From: Rhizobiales bacterium 2SD
Lineage (GTDB): Bacteria > Pseudomonadota > Alphaproteobacteria > Rhizobiales > Beijerinckiaceae
Length of the DNA stretch: 64,000 bases
NCBI GenBank assembly: GCA_005502805.1
Contig: SCMY01000012.1
Coordinates: forward strand, 62,001 to 126,000
Direction of reading: 5' to 3'
Shown: piece after piece, positions 1 through 9,337 of the stretch
Numbering within the stretch: the first letter of the stretch is position 1
Layout: every line of letters starts with the position of its first letter
Notes under the pieces: model-generated
What the model was told of the DNA's origin: nothing
Seen by the model: only the letters and a program-made list of their open reading frames with translations
Database searches by the model: none
Program-made: the position numbers and the translations under genes

Positions 1-1447
1 GCTTGCCCAATCATCATCGACCTTGCGCATCGGCCTGCAGGAGGACCCCGATGTGCTCGATCCGCACAAGGCGCGTACCTTCGTCGGCCGTATCGTCTTC
101 ATGGGGCTGTGCGACCGGCTCGTCGACATCGACCCGGAGCTGAAGATCATTCCGCGACTTGCGACGGAGTGGTCGTTCTCAGCCGATGGCCTGACGCTGA
201 CGATGAAGCTCAGGACCGACGCCAAGTTCCATGACGGCGAGAGCTTCAACGCCGAGGCGGCCAAGGCCAATCTCGAGCGGGCGATGACGCTGCCGGATTC
301 GCTGCGGAAATCCGAGCTCGCTTCGGTCGAGAGCGTCAGCGCGCCCGATCCAGCGACGCTCGTCTTCAAGCTCAAGCGCCCCGATGCGACGCTGCTGGCG
401 CAGCTCACCGACCGCGCCGGCATGATGTTGTCGCCGAAAAGCCTCGGCCCCGACATCTCGGCCAAGCCGGTCTGCTCCGGCCCCTACCAGTTCGTCGAGC
501 GGGTCCAGAACGACCGCATCGTGCTCGACAAGTTCAAGGGGCACTGGGAAGCCGACAAGTACCAGTTCGACCGGATCGTCTACCGCGCCATTCCCGACAC
601 CACGGTCCGTCTCGCTAATCTGCGCGCCGGCGAGCTCGACATGCTGGAGCGGCTGGCCCCCACCGATGTGAAATCGGCGCAGGGCGACAAGAGCCTGAAG
701 GTCCAGAGCACGGCGAACCTCGGCTATCAGGGCATCACCATCAACACCGGCCATACCGACGCCGCCAACCAGCCGATGGGCAAGGACAAGCGCGTCAGGC
801 AGGCGCTGTCGCTCTCGATCGACCGGAAGGTGCTGAGCCAGGTGGTGTTCGAGGGGCTCTATGAGCCGATGAACCAGCCCTTCAACCCGGGCAACCAGTA
901 TCTCTCCGCCGCCTTGCCTGTGCCGGCGCGCGACGTCGCCAAGGCCAAGGCGCTGCTTAAGGAGGCCGGGGTCGCCAAGGTCAGCGTCGAGCTCTTCGTC
1001 ACCAACAACCCGGTCGACGCCCAGCTCGGCCAGGTCATCCAGGCGATGGCGCAGGAAGCCGGCATCGACATCCAGATCCGCTCGACCGAGTTCGCCAGCC
1101 AGCTGCGTGACCAGCAGCAGGGCAAGTTCCAGATGAGCCGGATCGGCTGGTCCGGCCGTATCGATCCGGACGGCAACATCCATCAGTTCGTCACCACCAA
1201 GGGCAACCAGAACGACGGGCGCTATTCCAACGCCGAGGTCGACAAGCTGCTCGACGAGGCCCGTACGATCTACGACGTCGCCGAGCGCAAGAAGCGCTAC
1301 GACGCCGCCCAGAAGATCCTCCAGGACGAACTGCCGATCGTCTATCTCTACAACCAGACGGTGTTCTTCGCACTGCGCTCCAACATCCAGGGCTTCGTGA
1401 TCAATCCGGACGGGATGATCCGGCTCTCAGGGCTGAAGCGCTCGTGA
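1..1447 (+). CDS. Peptide ABC transporter substrate-binding protein (family 5), 5' end outside window
   Basis: Periplasmic binding protein of the DppA/OppA type (SBP_bac_5) that delivers peptides or similar solutes to the two permeases encoded directly downstream. The reading frame is already open at base 2 and reads LAQSSSTLRIG, which looks like the end of a signal peptide (LAQ) followed by the mature N-terminus, so the true start lies before the window. Family features include the DPDVLDPHKA opening, LKFHDGE-like AKFHDGESFNAE, and the C-terminal YDAAQKILQDELPIVYLYN. Permease genes follow after 68 bp. The substrate is not determined. The linked gamma-glutamyltransferase suggests gamma-glutamyl or other small peptides (inference). 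Confidence 0.93.
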   Translation, partial: LAQSSSTLRIGLQEDPDVLDPHKARTFVGRIVFMGLCDRLVDIDPELKIIPRLATEWSFSADGLTLTMKLRTDAKFHDGESFNAEAAKANLERAMTLPDSLRKSELASVESVSAPDPATLVFKLKRPDATLLAQLTDRAGMMLSPKSLGPDISAKPVCSGPYQFVERVQNDRIVLDKFKGHWEADKYQFDRIVYRAIPDTTVRLANLRAGELDMLERLAPTDVKSAQGDKSLKVQSTANLGYQGITINTGHTDAANQPMGKDKRVRQALSLSIDRKVLSQVVFEGLYEPMNQPFNPGNQYLSAALPVPARDVAKAKALLKEAGVAKVSVELFVTNNPVDAQLGQVIQAMAQEAGIDIQIRSTEFASQLRDQQQGKFQMSRIGWSGRIDPDGNIHQFVTTKGNQNDGRYSNAEVDKLLDEARTIYDVAERKKRYDAAQKILQDELPIVYLYNQTVFFALRSNIQGFVINPDGMIRLSGLKRS

Positions 1448-1515
1448 GGATGTCGCCTAAGACGAGGGAAGGGCAGCCACGCTCCCTCCCCGGCCTGCAA
1501 TAGCGATCAGCAGCC

Positions 1516-2460
1516 ATGTTCGCACTGATCGGCCGGCGCATCCTGATCGCGATCCCGACACTATTCCTCGTGTCGCTGTTCGTCTTCGCCCTGCAGCGGG
1601 CGCTGCCGGGCGATCCGTTCCTGGTCATCGCCGGAGAGGAGCGCGATCCTGAGGTGATCGCCCGGCTGCGCGAGATCTACCGGATGGATGATCCGATCGT
1701 CGTGCAGTTCTTCGCCTGGCTCGGCCAGGTGATTCAGGGCGATTTCGGCCGCTCGCTGCGCACCGGCGAGCCCGTGCTGACCCTCATCCTGCAGAAACTG
1801 CCGGTGACGATCCAGCTCGCCACCGCCTCGATCATCGTCGCGCTCGTCATCGGGCTCCCGGCCGGGATCATCGCGGCGCGGCGCAAGGGCACGATCGTCG
1901 ACTATTCGGCGAGCGCGCTCGCGCTGTCGGGCCTGTCGATCCCGAATTTCTGGCTCGGCATCATGCTGATCCTGGTTGTCGCCGTGCACCTGAAATGGCT
2001 GCCGGCCTCGGGCTTCGAATCGATCTTCGTCGACCCGAAGGCAGCGATAGAGCGCCTGATCATGCCGGCCTTCGTGCTCGGCGGCGGGCTCTCGGCCTTC
2101 ATCATGCGCCATACCCGCTCGGCCATGCTGGAAGTGCTGCGCTCCGACTATGTCCGCACCGCCCGCGCCAAGGGGCTCGACGAGCAGACCGTCGTCAACC
2201 GCCACGCGCTGCGCAATGCGCTGATCCCCATCATCACGCTGTCGACGCTGCTGTTCGGCGAACTGCTGGCCGGCGCGGTGCTGACCGAGCAGGTCTTCAC
2301 CATTCCCGGCTTCGGCAAGCTGATCGTCGACGCCGTCTTCAACCGCGACTACGGCGTCGTCCAGGGCGTGGTCTTGTGCACCGCGCTCGGCTTCATCCTG
2401 ATGAACCTCATCGCCGACATCCTCTATATCCTCGCCAATCCTCGCCTGAGGAACGCCTGA
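1516..2460 (+). CDS. Peptide ABC transporter permease, DppB type
   Basis: Inner-membrane permease (314 aa) of the BPD_transp_1 family. It has an N-terminal membrane segment (residues about 9-28), then the ALPGDP signature of DppB/OppB proteins, five further membrane segments, and the EAA-type loop ARAKGLDEQTVVNRHALRNA that docks on the ATPase. The start ATG follows a short leader. The stop overlaps the start of the next permease in the arrangement TGATG, which indicates translational coupling. It would form a heterodimeric channel with the product of 2460-3332 and be served by the binding protein at 1-1447. No ATPase gene is seen after it; one could lie upstream of the window. Confidence 0.95.
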   Translation: MFALIGRRILIAIPTLFLVSLFVFALQRALPGDPFLVIAGEERDPEVIARLREIYRMDDPIVVQFFAWLGQVIQGDFGRSLRTGEPVLTLILQKLPVTIQLATASIIVALVIGLPAGIIAARRKGTIVDYSASALALSGLSIPNFWLGIMLILVVAVHLKWLPASGFESIFVDPKAAIERLIMPAFVLGGGLSAFIMRHTRSAMLEVLRSDYVRTARAKGLDEQTVVNRHALRNALIPIITLSTLLFGELLAGAVLTEQVFTIPGFGKLIVDAVFNRDYGVVQGVVLCTALGFILMNLIADILYILANPRLRNA

Positions 2461-3332
2461 TGAGCGCCGTGACCGAGACCGGCGCGGCCGGCCCCTTGCA
2501 GGCGCGCCCGGGCGTGCTGCGCCGGCTGATCCGCAACCGCTCGGCGCTGATCGGCGGCGCGCTTGTCCTCACCTTCGTGCTGATGGCGATCCTGGCGCCG
2601 ATCCTGCCGCTGGCCGATCCGCTGAAGTCGAACTTCCTCGCCATCCGCAAGCCGCCTTCGGAGCTCTACTGGTTCGGCACCGACGAGCTCGGCCGCGATC
2701 AGGTCTCGCGCCTGTTCTTCGGGGCGCAGACCTCGCTGCTCGCCGGCATCGTCTCGGTCGCGATCGCGCTGGCGATCGGCATTCCCTTCGGCCTCGCCGC
2801 CGGCTGGTATGGCGGCTGGATCGACATCGTGATCTCGCGCGTCACCGAGGCGCTGCTCGCCTGCCCCTTCCTGATTCTCGCCATCGCCTTCGCGGCGATC
2901 CTTGGCCCGTCGCTCACCAATGCGATGATCGCGATCGGGCTCTCGGCGGTGCCGATCTTCATCCGGCTGGTGCGCGGCCAGGTGATGACGGTCAAGGCCG
3001 AGGATTTCGTCGAGGGCGCGCGCTCGATCGGGGCGCGCGATCTGCGCCTGATGCTGGTTCATGTCCTGCCCAACACGCTCTCCCCGATCATCGTGCAGGC
3101 GACCCTGTTCATGGCGCAGGCGATCATCCTCGAAGCCGCCCTCTCCTTCCTCGGCCTCGGCCAGCAGCCGCCTTCCCCGTCCTGGGGCCAGATGCTCAAC
3201 GTCGCCAAGAACTTCATGGAGCAGGCGCCATGGATGTCGGTGGCGCCCGGCGTCGCCATCTTCCTGGCAGTCCTTGGGTTCAACCTGCTCGGCGACGGCC
3301 TGCGCGACGCGCTCGATCCCAAGGAATCCTGA
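2460..3332 (+). CDS. Peptide ABC transporter permease, DppC type
   Basis: Second permease (290 aa) of the peptide importer, with the N-terminal OppC-like region and BPD_transp_1 domain. The YWFGTDELGRDQ motif typical of DppC is at about residue 70. Membrane segments run to the C-terminus, which ends in the conserved NLLGDGLRDALDP. The ATG is chosen because it overlaps the dppB-like stop by one base (TGATG). The frame stays open further upstream, but that stretch has only out-of-frame, low-complexity translation. The next gene starts 23 bp downstream, so binding protein, two permeases, gamma-glutamyltransferase and the DUF1028 gene probably form one operon. Confidence 0.95.
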   Translation: MSAVTETGAAGPLQARPGVLRRLIRNRSALIGGALVLTFVLMAILAPILPLADPLKSNFLAIRKPPSELYWFGTDELGRDQVSRLFFGAQTSLLAGIVSVAIALAIGIPFGLAAGWYGGWIDIVISRVTEALLACPFLILAIAFAAILGPSLTNAMIAIGLSAVPIFIRLVRGQVMTVKAEDFVEGARSIGARDLRLMLVHVLPNTLSPIIVQATLFMAQAIILEAALSFLGLGQQPPSPSWGQMLNVAKNFMEQAPWMSVAPGVAIFLAVLGFNLLGDGLRDALDPKES

Positions 3333-3355
3333 CCTCACCGCCTAAGGAACCGATC

Positions 3356-5158
3356 ATGTTCACCACCCGTCCCGAGATCCTCGGCACATTCGGCGTCGTC
3401 ACCTCGACGCATTGGCTCGCGACCGCGTCGGGCATGGCGATGCTTGAGAAGGGCGGCAATGCCTTCGATGCCTGCGCCGCGGCCGCTTTCGTGCTGCAGG
3501 TGGTCGAGCCGCATCTGGTCGGGCCAGCCGGCGACATGCCGGCGGTGTTCTATTCCGCCGAGAGCAGGAAGGTCGAGGTGCTCTGCGCCCAGGGGCCGGC
3601 GCCGGCTGCCGCGACGATCAAGGCCTATAAGGACCTCGGCATCGACATCATCCCCGGCGACGGCCTGCTCTCGACCGTGATCCCCGGCGCCTTCGGCGGC
3701 TGGATGACGATGCTGCGCGACCATGGCCGCCTGCCCCTGCGCGAGGTGCTGGAGCCGGCGATCGGCTATTTCGAGAATGGCCACCCGATGCTGCCGCGCG
3801 TCTCCGACACGATCGCGGGCCTCAGCGACCTCTTCACCCGGGAATGGCCGACCTCGGGCGCTGTCTATCTGCCCGGCGGCAATGTCCCCAAGGGCCGCGA
3901 GCTCTTCCGCAATCCGGCGGCCGCCAACACCTACAAGCGCATCCTCGCCGAGGCGGAGGCCGCCGGCGGCGATCGCCAGAAGCAGATCCAGGCCGCCTAT
4001 GACGCCTGGTACAAGGGCTTCGTCGCCGAGGCGATGGATGCCTTCTGCCGCACGGAAGCGCCGATGGATTCGACCGGCCGCCGGCACAAGGGCCTGCTGA
4101 CCGCGCAGGACATGGCCGGCTGGACGCCGCATTACGAGGCGCCGGCAAGCGTGACCTATCATGACTGGGAGGTCTTCAAGATCGGCCCCTGGGGTCAGGG
4201 CCCGGTCTTCCTGCAGACGCTGAAGATCCTGGAGGGCTTCGACCTCTCCGCGATGGGGCCGGACAGTCCGGAATTCATCCACCATGTCGCCGAGGCGATG
4301 AAGCTCGCCTTCGCCGATCGCGAGGCCTATTACGGCGACCCCGATTTCGTGAAGGTGCCGCTGGCGACGCTTCTGTCGGAGGATTACGCCCGCGGCCGGC
4401 GCGAGCTGATCGGCAACGAGGCCTCGCTCGAAATCCGCCCTGGCGCGGTGCCCGGCTTTGAGGAGCAGGTCGCACAGGCGCTCGCCAATATCCGGATTGC
4501 CGGCCAGCACGGCGCCAAGGGCGGCGCGACCGTCGGCGAGCCGACCTTGGCCTCGATGGTCTCCTCCTCACGGCGCGGCGACACCGTGCATATCGACGTG
4601 ATCGACCGCTGGGGCAACATGGTCGCGGCGACGCCCTCGGGCGGCTGGCTGCAATCCTCGCCGGTGATCCCGGAGCTCGGCTTCCCGCTGAACTCGCGCG
4701 CCCAGGCCTTCTTCCTCGAAGAGGGCCTGCCCTCCTCGCTCGCGCCCGGCAAGCGCCCGCGCACGACGCTGACCCCGACCATCGCCTTCGAGAACGGAGA
4801 GCCGCGCCTCGCCTTCGGCACGCCGGGCGGCGACCAGCAGGAGCAATGGCAGCTCGGCATGTTCCTGCGCCGGGTGCATCACGGGCTCAATCTGCAGGAG
4901 GCGATCGACCTGCCGCTGTTCCACACCCAGCACTTCCCCTCGACCTTCTATCCACGCGAGGCGCGGCCGGGCCATCTCACCGTCGAGGTGAGCGTCGGCG
5001 AGGCGACATTGGCCGAGCTCACCCGGCGTGGCCACAAGCTGGAGACAGCACCCGCCTGGACAGTGGGGCGTCTGACCGCAGCCGAGAAGAGCGCTGATGG
5101 CCTCTTGCGCGCCGCCGCGACCCCACGTCTGATGCAGGCCTACGCCGCCGGGCGGTAG
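3356..5158 (+). CDS. Gamma-glutamyltransferase family protein (Ntn hydrolase)
   Basis: Gamma-glutamyltranspeptidase-family Ntn hydrolase (600 aa) that would hydrolyse or transfer gamma-glutamyl groups or a related acyl substrate. The large-subunit opening TSTHWLATASGMAMLEKGG is typical of the family. The autocleavage nucleophile is predicted to be Thr410 in GDTVHIDVID, followed by WGNMVAATPS, and the small subunit contains the GTPGGDQQ motif. No signal peptide is visible from the ATG at 3356, which is preceded by AAGGAAC, so the enzyme is probably cytoplasmic, unlike the exported E. coli Ggt. A longer upstream frame exists but overlaps the dppC-like gene. Position behind a peptide importer suggests it processes the imported peptide. 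Confidence 0.93.
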   Translation: MFTTRPEILGTFGVVTSTHWLATASGMAMLEKGGNAFDACAAAAFVLQVVEPHLVGPAGDMPAVFYSAESRKVEVLCAQGPAPAAATIKAYKDLGIDIIPGDGLLSTVIPGAFGGWMTMLRDHGRLPLREVLEPAIGYFENGHPMLPRVSDTIAGLSDLFTREWPTSGAVYLPGGNVPKGRELFRNPAAANTYKRILAEAEAAGGDRQKQIQAAYDAWYKGFVAEAMDAFCRTEAPMDSTGRRHKGLLTAQDMAGWTPHYEAPASVTYHDWEVFKIGPWGQGPVFLQTLKILEGFDLSAMGPDSPEFIHHVAEAMKLAFADREAYYGDPDFVKVPLATLLSEDYARGRRELIGNEASLEIRPGAVPGFEEQVAQALANIRIAGQHGAKGGATVGEPTLASMVSSSRRGDTVHIDVIDRWGNMVAATPSGGWLQSSPVIPELGFPLNSRAQAFFLEEGLPSSLAPGKRPRTTLTPTIAFENGEPRLAFGTPGGDQQEQWQLGMFLRRVHHGLNLQEAIDLPLFHTQHFPSTFYPREARPGHLTVEVSVGEATLAELTRRGHKLETAPAWTVGRLTAAEKSADGLLRAAATPRLMQAYAAGR

Positions 5159-5171
5159 GAGGCCTGCTTCC

Positions 5172-5897
5172 ATGACATGGTCCATTGTCGCTCGCGATGC
5201 CGCGACCGGCGCCTATGGCGTCGCCGTCTCGACCTGCGCCTTCGCCGTCGGCGCGCGCGTGCCCTATGGCTGCGGCCGGGTCGGCGCGATCGCGACGCAG
5301 GCCTTCGTCAACCCGCTCTACGGGGTCGACGGCCTGAGATTGCTGCAGGAAGGGCGGTCCTCAGTCGAGATCATCGCCAACCTGACGGCGGCCGATGAAG
5401 GCCGGGCGCATCGGCAATTCCATCTGATCGACCGCGACGGCCGCACCGCGTCCTATACCGGCAATGCCTGCATCGACTGGTGCGGGGCGGTGAACGGGCC
5501 GCAGGTCTCGGTCGCCGGCAACATGCTGGCCGGGCCGGAGGTCGTCCAGGAGACGCTGAAGGCCTATGTCGAGAATTCAGGGCTCGACTTCGACGAGCGC
5601 CTGCTGGTCGCACTGGAAGCCGGCGAGAAGGCTGGCGGTGACAAGCGCGGCCGGCAGTCCTGTGCCATCCGGATCTGGGCGAGCGAGCCGGTGCCGAGCT
5701 TCGACATCAGGGTCGACGACCATTCCGATCCGCTCGCCGAATTGCGCCGGATCTGGCGGGTGGCGCATCAGCGCTCGGTGCCGTTCCAGCAGGCCTCGCC
5801 CTCGCGGGCGCGGCCTGCCGGGGTCACCGACCGGGACGAGCTCGACCGGCTCTGCGCGGAATATGCCGCGACATGGAATGCGCGGCATCCGGAGTGA
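5172..5897 (+). CDS. DUF1028 family protein
   Basis: DUF1028 protein (241 aa), recognised from the N-terminus TWSIVARDAATGAYGVAVST, the GAIATQAFVNPLYG stretch and the later GNMLAGPEVV. The family has an Ntn-hydrolase-like appearance and is commonly found beside peptide transporters and gamma-glutamyltransferases, but no reaction is firmly established that I know of. The gene starts 13 bp after the gamma-glutamyltransferase stop and is the last gene of the operon. A paired-palindrome element follows at 5916. A role in hydrolysing the imported peptide-like substrate is inference from context only. Confidence 0.88.
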   Translation: MTWSIVARDAATGAYGVAVSTCAFAVGARVPYGCGRVGAIATQAFVNPLYGVDGLRLLQEGRSSVEIIANLTAADEGRAHRQFHLIDRDGRTASYTGNACIDWCGAVNGPQVSVAGNMLAGPEVVQETLKAYVENSGLDFDERLLVALEAGEKAGGDKRGRQSCAIRIWASEPVPSFDIRVDDHSDPLAELRRIWRVAHQRSVPFQQASPSRARPAGVTDRDELDRLCAEYAATWNARHPE

Positions 5898-5915
5898 CGA
5901 TCAGCAGAGCTGATC

Positions 5916-6007
5916 GTCATGCTCGGGCTTGACCCGAGCATCTCGGAAACCAGTACCTTCTCGTCATGAGATTCTCGGGTCTGCGCTTCGCTCCGCCCGA
6001 GAATGAC
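5916..6007 (+). repeat. GTCAT-bordered paired palindrome (empty copy)
   Basis: Left hairpin: ATGCTCGGG, loop CTTGA, CCCGAGCAT. Right hairpin: ATTCTCGGG, a 16-base loop, CCCGAGAAT. The hairpins are separated by about 24 bp, and the inner flanks ATCTC and GAGAT can also pair. The outer ends are GTCAT and ATGAC. It lies between convergent genes. The same element recurs at 58440-58545 and, inverted, at 11774-11878. Confidence 0.85.
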
Positions 6008-6015
6008 GACTCTGC

Positions 6016-6972
6016 TCAAGCCGCCTTGGCGGCCCGCCCTTCCGCCACCCACTTGGCGTACCAGCTCTTGAAGCGGCGCCATTCGGTCTCGACGTAGTTA
6101 CGCTGGGCGTCGGAGAGCCTGTCGGCGTCATTGAAGTGGCGCTCATAGGCCTTGTGGCCTTCCAGAACCATCAGGTGCTTGTAGTAGAGCACGAGATCGA
6201 CGCCCTCGTCGAAGGACGACAGGACATAGAGCGCCCGCTCCAGCTCGAGCGCGTCGCGCTCAGCCTGCGGATCGCCGGCGGCGGCCTTCTGCGAGAGCGC
6301 GACGAGGTGCAGCACCTCCTTGGGCAGGGCGTTGCCGATACCGGTGATCGCGCCGCCAGCGCCGCAGCGGATGAAGCCGTGCGTGACCTGCGTATCGACG
6401 CCGACCATCAGAGTCAGCTTGGGATCGCGATTGGTGATGTGCTCGGCCGCATAGGTCAGCGCCGCGCCGCCGCCAAACTCCTTGAAGCCGACGAGATGCG
6501 GGAAGCGCGCATTGAGCGCGAAGAACAGGTCGGCCTTGGTCTCGTAGCCGTAATAGGGGCTATTGTAGATCACCGACGGCAGATCAACCGCCGCTTCCAG
6601 GATGCCCTCGAAATGGGCGCGCTGGGCCTGGAGCGAGGAACCGCGCGAGAGCACGCGCGGGATGACCATCAGACCCTGTGCGCCGGCCTTCTTGGCATGA
6701 GCGGCGAGCGCTGCGGCGCGCTTCGGGTTCTGCGCGCCAGTGCCGACGATGAGCGGGATGCCGCCTTTCACCAGGGCTTCGACGCCCTCCATGCGCTGCT
6801 CGTCGGTGAGCAGCGGCCAGTCGCCCATCGAGCCGCAATAGACCACCGCCGACATGCCGGCGTCGATCAGATGGCGGCCGGTGCGCACCAGCTCGGCGTA
6901 GTCGACATCGCCCGAGGCGGTGCAGGGGCTCATCAAAGCGGGGATGGTGCCGCTGAAGATGTTCTTGGTCAT
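6016..6972 (-). CDS. Dihydrodipicolinate synthase family aldolase (DapA-like)
   Basis: Class I aldolase or lyase of the DapA/NanA superfamily (318 aa, TIM barrel). The Schiff-base lysine is predicted at Lys164 in GFKEF, with the tyrosine of the YNSPYYG motif at 136-142 (Tyr140). The usual GTTGE pyruvate-binding motif is replaced by CGSMGD at 46-51, so this is unlikely to be the lysine-biosynthesis enzyme and more likely a catabolic 2-keto acid lyase. It lies downstream of a TRAP transporter on the same strand (72 bp after the binding-protein gene), so it probably acts on the imported acid. The exact substrate is unknown. Confidence 0.9.
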   Translation of the reverse strand: MTKNIFSGTIPALMSPCTASGDVDYAELVRTGRHLIDAGMSAVVYCGSMGDWPLLTDEQRMEGVEALVKGGIPLIVGTGAQNPKRAAALAAHAKKAGAQGLMVIPRVLSRGSSLQAQRAHFEGILEAAVDLPSVIYNSPYYGYETKADLFFALNARFPHLVGFKEFGGGAALTYAAEHITNRDPKLTLMVGVDTQVTHGFIRCGAGGAITGIGNALPKEVLHLVALSQKAAAGDPQAERDALELERALYVLSSFDEGVDLVLYYKHLMVLEGHKAYERHFNDADRLSDAQRNYVETEWRRFKSWYAKWVAEGRAAKAA

Positions 6973-7044
6973 GGCAAGGGTCCGCTCACGGGAGGAATGC
7001 GGCTGCGGGCGGAGCGCCCACAGCCAGGATAGTAGCTTAAAAAA

Positions 7045-8034
7045 TCAGGCCGTGATCGCCTTGCCGGCCTTGCGCAGGTCGGCGAGCACCGGCGCCTTGG
7101 GCAGCCAGATCTTGTCGAACTCGGCGATGACCGCCTCGGCGTCCTTCGGGTTGGCGAGCTTGAAATTGGCGCCAGCCGCCTTGAACTGCTCGACCAGCTT
7201 GGGCTCGTTGACGGCGAGCGCGTCGATCTGCTCGTCGAGCGCGGCGCGGACCGTCTTCTGGATCAGCTCGCGATCGGCGGCGGGCATGCCCTGCCAGACG
7301 CGGCCCGAGGCGAGCGCGATCACCGGCATGAAGATCGCGTTCATCTGCAGGATGGTCTTCGAGACCTTGTCGAAGCGCTGGTTCCAGGAGAATTCGAGGT
7401 CAGCCTCGAGCCCGTCGACCTGGCCGTTGGTCATCGCATCGAAGACCTGCGGGGTCGGGATCGGAGTCGGAGCGGCGCCGAGCAGCTGGTAGAAGTCGCG
7501 GTAGACCGGTGTCGGGTTGATGCGCAGCTTCATGCCCTTGATGCCGGCGATGCCGTCGATCTCCTTGGCGGCGAAGACGGCGCGCATGCCGGTGATGCCC
7601 CAGGCCATGCCGACGCAGCCGGTCTCGCGCGGCAGCACCTCGAACAGCTTCATTGCGACGGGATCACGGACCAGCTTGGCGATCTTGGCGGTGGAGTCGA
7701 CGATATAGGGCGCGGTGATCGCGCCGATCGCCGGCACGCGCGAGCCGAGCTCGGCGGCCATGATCCAGCCCATGTCGAGCGCACCGGACTGCATCTGCTG
7801 CAGCATCGCCGCCTCGTTGCCGAGCTGGCCGGAGTGGAAGACCGTCAGGTTCAGCCGGCCATTGGTCTCGGCCTTCAGGCGCTCGCCGACCTTGACCGCC
7901 GCGACGTTCCAAGGGTGGCCGTTCGGGGTCAGGATGCCCAGGCGCAGATCCTTGCTCTGGGCGAGCAGCAGCGCCGGCTTGGCGATCGGCAGGGTCGCGG
8001 CGGCGGCGATCAGGTGGCGGCGTGAAATGGTCAT
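7045..8034 (-). CDS. TRAP transporter substrate-binding protein, DctP type
   Basis: Periplasmic solute receptor (329 aa) of a TRAP transporter, presumably for an organic acid. The N-terminus MTISRRHLIAAAATLPIAKP has a twin-arginine-like start and a hydrophobic stretch. The DctP fold is shown by GHPWNVAAVKVGERL, FHSGQLGNEAAMLQQMQSG and MKLRINPTP, whose Arg normally binds the ligand carboxylate. A clear GGGGAG ribosome site precedes the ATG. It lies downstream of the membrane subunits (dctQ then dctM) and upstream of the DapA-like aldolase gene, all on the minus strand. Confidence 0.94.
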   Translation of the reverse strand: MTISRRHLIAAAATLPIAKPALLLAQSKDLRLGILTPNGHPWNVAAVKVGERLKAETNGRLNLTVFHSGQLGNEAAMLQQMQSGALDMGWIMAAELGSRVPAIGAITAPYIVDSTAKIAKLVRDPVAMKLFEVLPRETGCVGMAWGITGMRAVFAAKEIDGIAGIKGMKLRINPTPVYRDFYQLLGAAPTPIPTPQVFDAMTNGQVDGLEADLEFSWNQRFDKVSKTILQMNAIFMPVIALASGRVWQGMPAADRELIQKTVRAALDEQIDALAVNEPKLVEQFKAAGANFKLANPKDAEAVIAEFDKIWLPKAPVLADLRKAGKAITA

Positions 8035-8067
8035 GACGGAACTCCCCTTATTGGTTGGCGGACAGGT

Positions 8068-9336
8068 TCACTTCACCAGGGCCAGCGAGAGCCATGGGTA
8101 GATCGAGAGCAGGACCAGGAGGACGCAGGAGATGATGAAGAAGGGCAGCGTCACCAGGAACATCTTGCCGGGCTTGGCGCCGGTCACCGCGGCGGCGACG
8201 AAGAAGCAGAGGCCCACAGGCGGCGAGAGCAGGCCGAGGACGAGGTTGATCACCACGACGACGCCGAAATGGCGGGGGTCGATGCTGTAGACCTCGGTCG
8301 CGATCGGCAGCAGGATCGGCACCGTCATGATCAGGCCGGGGATGCCGTCGATCACCGTGCCGATCACCAACAGGATGACGTTGACCAGCAGCATGAAGGT
8401 CACCGGATCCTTGGCGATCGCCTGGATCGAGGCGGCGACGGTCTGCGGGACCTTGCCGTAGACCAGCACCCAGGAGAACACGGCGGCGGCAGCGACGAGG
8501 AAGAGCACGATCGCCGAATAGACGCCGGCGCGCAGCATCATCTGCGGCAGCTGCCCGAAGCTGAGCTGCTTCGTCCAATAGCGGCCGATCAGCAGCGCCG
8601 CGACCGAGCCGACCGCCGCCGCCTCCGTCGCATTGGCGAAGCCGCCGAGGATCGAGCCGACGATGACGATCGGGATCAGCAGGGTCGGGGCCGAGCTCAG
8701 CACGATCCTGGCGCGCTCGCGCAGGGTCAGCTTGTCGCCCGCCGGATAGTTGTAGACGAAGCCCATGCCGGCGATGATCAGGAAGAACAGCAGCGTCAGG
8801 AGCACGCCCGGCACGATGCCGGACATCAGCATGTCGCTGACCGAGACCTGGGCCAGCACGGCGTAGACGACGAACATCACCGAGGGCGGGATGATCGGCC
8901 CGAGCATGCCGCCATAGGCCGTCAAGCCGGCGGCGAAGTCCTTGTCGTAGCCCTTGCGCTCCATTTCGGGGACCATGACCTGCGCCATGATCGCGACCTG
9001 GGCCGTCGCCGATCCCAGGATCGAGGCGACGAACATGTTGGCGAGGATGTTGACATAGGCCAGCCCGCCCTTGAGCGAGCCGACGAAGGCCATTGCGAGG
9101 TCGACGATGCGGCGGGTGATGCCGCCACCGTTCATGATCTCGCCGATCAGGATGAAGAGCGGGATCGCGATCAACCCGTAGCTGTCGACGCCGCCGAACA
9201 TCTGCAGCGGATAGTTCGGCAGCAGCTGCATGTTGCCGGTCGCCGCCATGTAGATCAGCGCGCCGAGGCACAGGCACAGCGCGATCGGCACGCCGGCCAG
9301 CATGATGCCGAAGAAGGCTCCAATCGTCAGCGCCAT
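8068..9336 (-). CDS. TRAP transporter large permease, DctM type
   Basis: Large membrane subunit (422 aa) with about 12 hydrophobic segments, of the DctM/SiaM family. Typical stretches are GVPIALCLCLGALIYM near the N-terminus, the GGMLGPIIPPSVMFV motif in the middle, and NLVLGLLSPPVGLCFF near the end. Together with the small subunit it forms the sodium-driven channel fed by the DctP protein. Its ATG is one base past the dctQ stop, indicating coupled translation. A second frame over the same DNA is open but encodes low-complexity Arg-rich sequence and is a shadow. Confidence 0.95.
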   Translation of the reverse strand: MALTIGAFFGIMLAGVPIALCLCLGALIYMAATGNMQLLPNYPLQMFGGVDSYGLIAIPLFILIGEIMNGGGITRRIVDLAMAFVGSLKGGLAYVNILANMFVASILGSATAQVAIMAQVMVPEMERKGYDKDFAAGLTAYGGMLGPIIPPSVMFVVYAVLAQVSVSDMLMSGIVPGVLLTLLFFLIIAGMGFVYNYPAGDKLTLRERARIVLSSAPTLLIPIVIVGSILGGFANATEAAAVGSVAALLIGRYWTKQLSFGQLPQMMLRAGVYSAIVLFLVAAAAVFSWVLVYGKVPQTVAASIQAIAKDPVTFMLLVNVILLVIGTVIDGIPGLIMTVPILLPIATEVYSIDPRHFGVVVVINLVLGLLSPPVGLCFFVAAAVTGAKPGKMFLVTLPFFIISCVLLVLLSIYPWLSLALVK

Positions 9337-9337
9337 G

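Noticed and set aside
1995..2460. A start for the second permease far upstream of 2460
   Set aside because: The frame is open, but it lies over the first permease gene in another phase and encodes Arg/His-rich sequence; the TGATG overlap start gives a normal DppC length.
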